Shown here in pieces: positions 35,841 through 38,104 of a DNA stretch of 38,104 nucleotides. Position numbers and translations under genes: made by a program. Each line of letters begins with the position of its first letter. Position 1 is the first letter of the stretch. The notes below the pieces were generated by a model. The model saw nothing but the letters and a program-made list of their open reading frames with translations, did not search any database and was not told the origin of the DNA. This DNA is from Hyphomonas sp. TMED17 (GTDB lineage: Bacteria; Pseudomonadota; Alphaproteobacteria; Caulobacterales; Hyphomonadaceae): contig NHBW01000005.1 of assembly GCA_002172915.1 (NCBI GenBank), positions 362,197-400,300 of the forward strand. Reading direction: 5' to 3'.

Positions 35841-38027
35841 TTACAAACCGAGATCGAGCTCGCGCAATTTTTTGATCTCGTCCCGTAGACTTGCCGCTTC
35901 TTCAAATTCAAGATTGGCTGCCGCATCCCGCATTTTTGTTTCAAGTGCAGCGATTGCAGCCTGCATATTATGCCCTGCAGCCGGCTGAAAGACCGCCTTA
36001 TCTTCCGCAACTTCTTTTAACCGACGCGATTTTCCGCCCTTAAGCTGCTGCGAACGCCGGTCAGAGCGCTCCCCGAACTGCCCGAGAATATCGGCAATTT
36101 CCCGTACAATCGTCTTGGGGGTGATATTCTGTACCTGGTTATAATTATGCTGCTTTTCCCGACGTCTTTCGGTTTCATCGATAGCGCGCTGCATCGACGC
36201 CGTTATTTTATCGCCGTACAGGATAACTCTGGCCTCGGCATTCCGTGCCGCGCGGCCAATGGTTTGAACAAGGCTCGTTTCCGACCGTAAAAAGCCTTCC
36301 TTGTCGGCATCGAGGATCCCGACCAGCCCACATTCCGGAATATCAAGGCCCTCTCTTAGCAGGTTGATCCCAACCAGAACATCAAACGTGCCAAGCCGTA
36401 AATCACGGATGATTTCGATACGTTCAATCGTATCGATATCCGAATGCATATAGCGCACCCGCACGCCCTGCTCGCGCAGATATTCGGTAAGGTCTTCAGC
36501 CATTTTTTTAGTTAGAGTCGTTACCAGAACACGATGTCCACGCTCGACAGTTTGCCATATTTCAGCCAGCAAATCATCAATCTGGTTGGTAGTACCAGTT
36601 GACACCGGGCGAACCTCTACCGGCGGGTCAAGCAAGCCGGTCGGCCGAATGACCTGCTCGGTAAAGACCCCGCTTGTACGTTCTAACTCCCACTTACCCG
36701 GCGTTGCAGAAACAAACACGCTTTGCGGCCGCATTGCGTCCCATTCTTCGAATTTCAGCGGACGGTTATCCAGACAGCTCGGCAAGCGGAACCCGTATTC
36801 CGACAAGGTCCGTTTGCGATTAAAGTCGCCACGATACATGCCACCAATCTGCGGCACGGTCTGATGGCTCTCATCTGCAAAGACCAATGCATTGTCGGGA
36901 AGATACTCGAACATTGTCGGTGGCGGCTCACCCGGCTTTCGTCCGGTCAGATAGCGGGAATAATTCTCGATACCGTTGCAAGATCCGGTCGCCATCAGCA
37001 TTTCGATATCATACTGAACCCGCTGCTCGATGCGCTGTGCCTCAAGCAGTTTTCCGTCGGCCTCAAACCGTTTAATTGTCGATGATAATTCTGTCTTGAT
37101 GCTCTCTATCGCCTGATTAAGAGTCGGGCGCGGTGTCACATAATGACTGTTAGCATAAAGCTTAATTGCTGGCAGAGACTGTATCTTACGCCCCGTCAGC
37201 GGATCAAACTCGACAATCGACTCCAGCTCGTCACCGAAAAAGGACAATTTCCATGCCCGGTCTTCATAATGGGCCGGAAAAATATCAAGGACATCGCCTT
37301 TGATCCGGAAACTACCGCGCGAAAAAGAAATATCATTCCTATCATATTGCAGCTCGACCAGAATCTGCGCCACCTGCCGGGGATCAATCTGCTGACCGGC
37401 TTCAATCTTTCGCGTCATCGACGTATAGGTTTCAACCGAGCCAATGCCATAAATACATGATACAGAGGCAACGATTATGACATCGTCCCGTTCGAGAATC
37501 GAGCGGGTCGCCGAATGCCGCATCCGGTCAATGGCCTCATTGATCGAACTTTCCTTCTCGATGTAAAGATCGCGCCGCGGGACATAAGCCTCAGGCTGAT
37601 AATAGTCATAATACGAAACAAAATACTCGACCGCATTATCAGGAAAAAAGGCTTTGAACTCGCCGTATAATTGCGCCGCCAGCGTTTTATTCGGCGCCAA
37701 TATCAACGCTGGCCGCTGCGTCGCTTCGATAATTTTGGCCATTGTAAAAGTTTTCCCGGTACCCGTCGCCCCGAGCAGGACCTGGTCGCGGTCACCGCCA
37801 TTGATGCCAGCGACCAGCTCAGGAATAGCGGTCGTTTGATCACCGGCAGCATCATAAGGGGACTCTACCCGGAACGCCTTACCGCCTTCCAGCTTTTCCC
37901 ACTCCCGGTCTGGCCGGTGCGGGGTCCATTCGCTGCTCGGCAAGCCACCAACGGCATCACGCGCCGCCCCGTCCGACAATGATAAGGGGGTGGAAACTGA
38001 AACATTCTGGTCCGGTGTCGTTGTCAT
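35841..38027 (-). CDS. uvrB: excinuclease ABC subunit B
   Basis: UvrB verifies DNA damage delivered by UvrA and loads UvrC in nucleotide excision repair. From ATG 38027 ([11 protein letters not shown]) it has 728 residues; a TTG seven codons upstream is possible, and neither start has a good ribosome site. Present are Walker A GATGTGKT, the beta-hairpin [15 protein letters not shown] that threads between strands, the Walker B motif [17 protein letters not shown], helicase motifs [18 protein letters not shown] and QTIGRAARN, and the C-terminal UVR motif that binds UvrC (last 40 residues). An N-terminal extension of about 45 residues precedes the usual start of the fold. No alphaproteobacterial LexA box (GTTC-N7-GTTC) was seen upstream. 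Confidence 0.97.
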   Translation of the reverse strand: MTTTPDQNVSVSTPLSLSDGAARDAVGGLPSSEWTPHRPDREWEKLEGGKAFRVESPYDAAGDQTTAIPELVAGINGGDRDQVLLGATGTGKTFTMAKIIEATQRPALILAPNKTLAAQLYGEFKAFFPDNAVEYFVSYYDYYQPEAYVPRRDLYIEKESSINEAIDRMRHSATRSILERDDVIIVASVSCIYGIGSVETYTSMTRKIEAGQQIDPRQVAQILVELQYDRNDISFSRGSFRIKGDVLDIFPAHYEDRAWKLSFFGDELESIVEFDPLTGRKIQSLPAIKLYANSHYVTPRPTLNQAIESIKTELSSTIKRFEADGKLLEAQRIEQRVQYDIEMLMATGSCNGIENYSRYLTGRKPGEPPPTMFEYLPDNALVFADESHQTVPQIGGMYRGDFNRKRTLSEYGFRLPSCLDNRPLKFEEWDAMRPQSVFVSATPGKWELERTSGVFTEQVIRPTGLLDPPVEVRPVSTGTTNQIDDLLAEIWQTVERGHRVLVTTLTKKMAEDLTEYLREQGVRVRYMHSDIDTIERIEIIRDLRLGTFDVLVGINLLREGLDIPECGLVGILDADKEGFLRSETSLVQTIGRAARNAEARVILYGDKITASMQRAIDETERRREKQHNYNQVQNITPKTIVREIADILGQFGERSDRRSQQLKGGKSRRLKEVAEDKAVFQPAAGHNMQAAIAALETKMRDAAANLEFEEAASLRDEIKKLRELDLGL

Positions 38028-38104
38028 ACACAGAATGTAGAATGGCAACGCGGAATCGCAACATGTCCGCCAGTTTAAAATACGATCTATCGCAAAACAA
38101 TAAA

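Noticed and set aside
38028-38104. SOS (LexA) box upstream of uvrB
   Set aside because: No GTTC-N7-GTTC pair is present; GTTG-type repeats have the wrong spacing.

Overview
The window reads as chromosome of an alphaproteobacterium, probably of a dimorphic, CtrA/CckA-type lineage. The evidence is a full-length CckA hybrid kinase, a TTAA-N7-TTAA-like CtrA site in front of a divergent fliM, a DksA that keeps only one of four zinc-finger cysteines, and a transhydrogenase split into three genes (pntAA, pntAB, pntB). G+C looks moderate. I cannot name the genus. No phage, insertion sequence, CRISPR array, tRNA or rRNA gene was found.

Positions 1-15700, all on the minus strand, hold the ribosomal/RNA polymerase supercluster. 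In transcription order it is rplK-rplA, a strong terminator, rplJ-rplL-rpoB-rpoC, then rpsL-rpsG-fusA-tuf and a final terminator. Each of the three blocks is preceded by a candidate promoter with a TTGACG -35 box. The long untranslated leaders in front of rplJ and rpsL and the rplL-rpoB spacer are rich in hairpins, as expected for autoregulation and attenuation. The usual neighbours are missing: no secE/nusG upstream of rplK, and a terminator rather than an immediate rpsJ after tuf.

Positions 16334-19293 (plus strand) are the proton-translocating transhydrogenase operon with its own terminator. Positions 19343-23047 hold an M48 metalloprotease predicted to be a Tat-type lipoprotein, a membrane-anchored helix-hairpin-helix protein, and an overlapping pair of RNA methyltransferase genes. 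Positions 23211-27697 (minus strand) carry cckA, a FliM-like motor-switch gene and dksA, a cell-cycle, motility and stringent-response neighbourhood. Positions 27923-33152 hold an unknown two-TM protein, a MarC-family protein, a MoxR ATPase without its usual VWA partner, a TlyA-type rRNA methyltransferase, a Cu/Zn superoxide dismutase with a substituted zinc ligand, and an SDR oxidoreductase.

The last 5 kb are the most unusual. A secreted protein starts at a TTG codon and consists of four tandem repeats of about 114 residues, each split into two related Asp/Asn-rich half-units with paired cysteines. It is followed by arfB, and then by a short plus-strand gene: a 26-codon ORF behind a ribosome binding site complementary to about 16 nt of the 16S rRNA 3' end, followed by two hairpins and a strong terminator. 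Complete uvrB closes the window. The small structured transcript and the repeat protein are the best candidates for something undescribed; the rest is housekeeping with local oddities.
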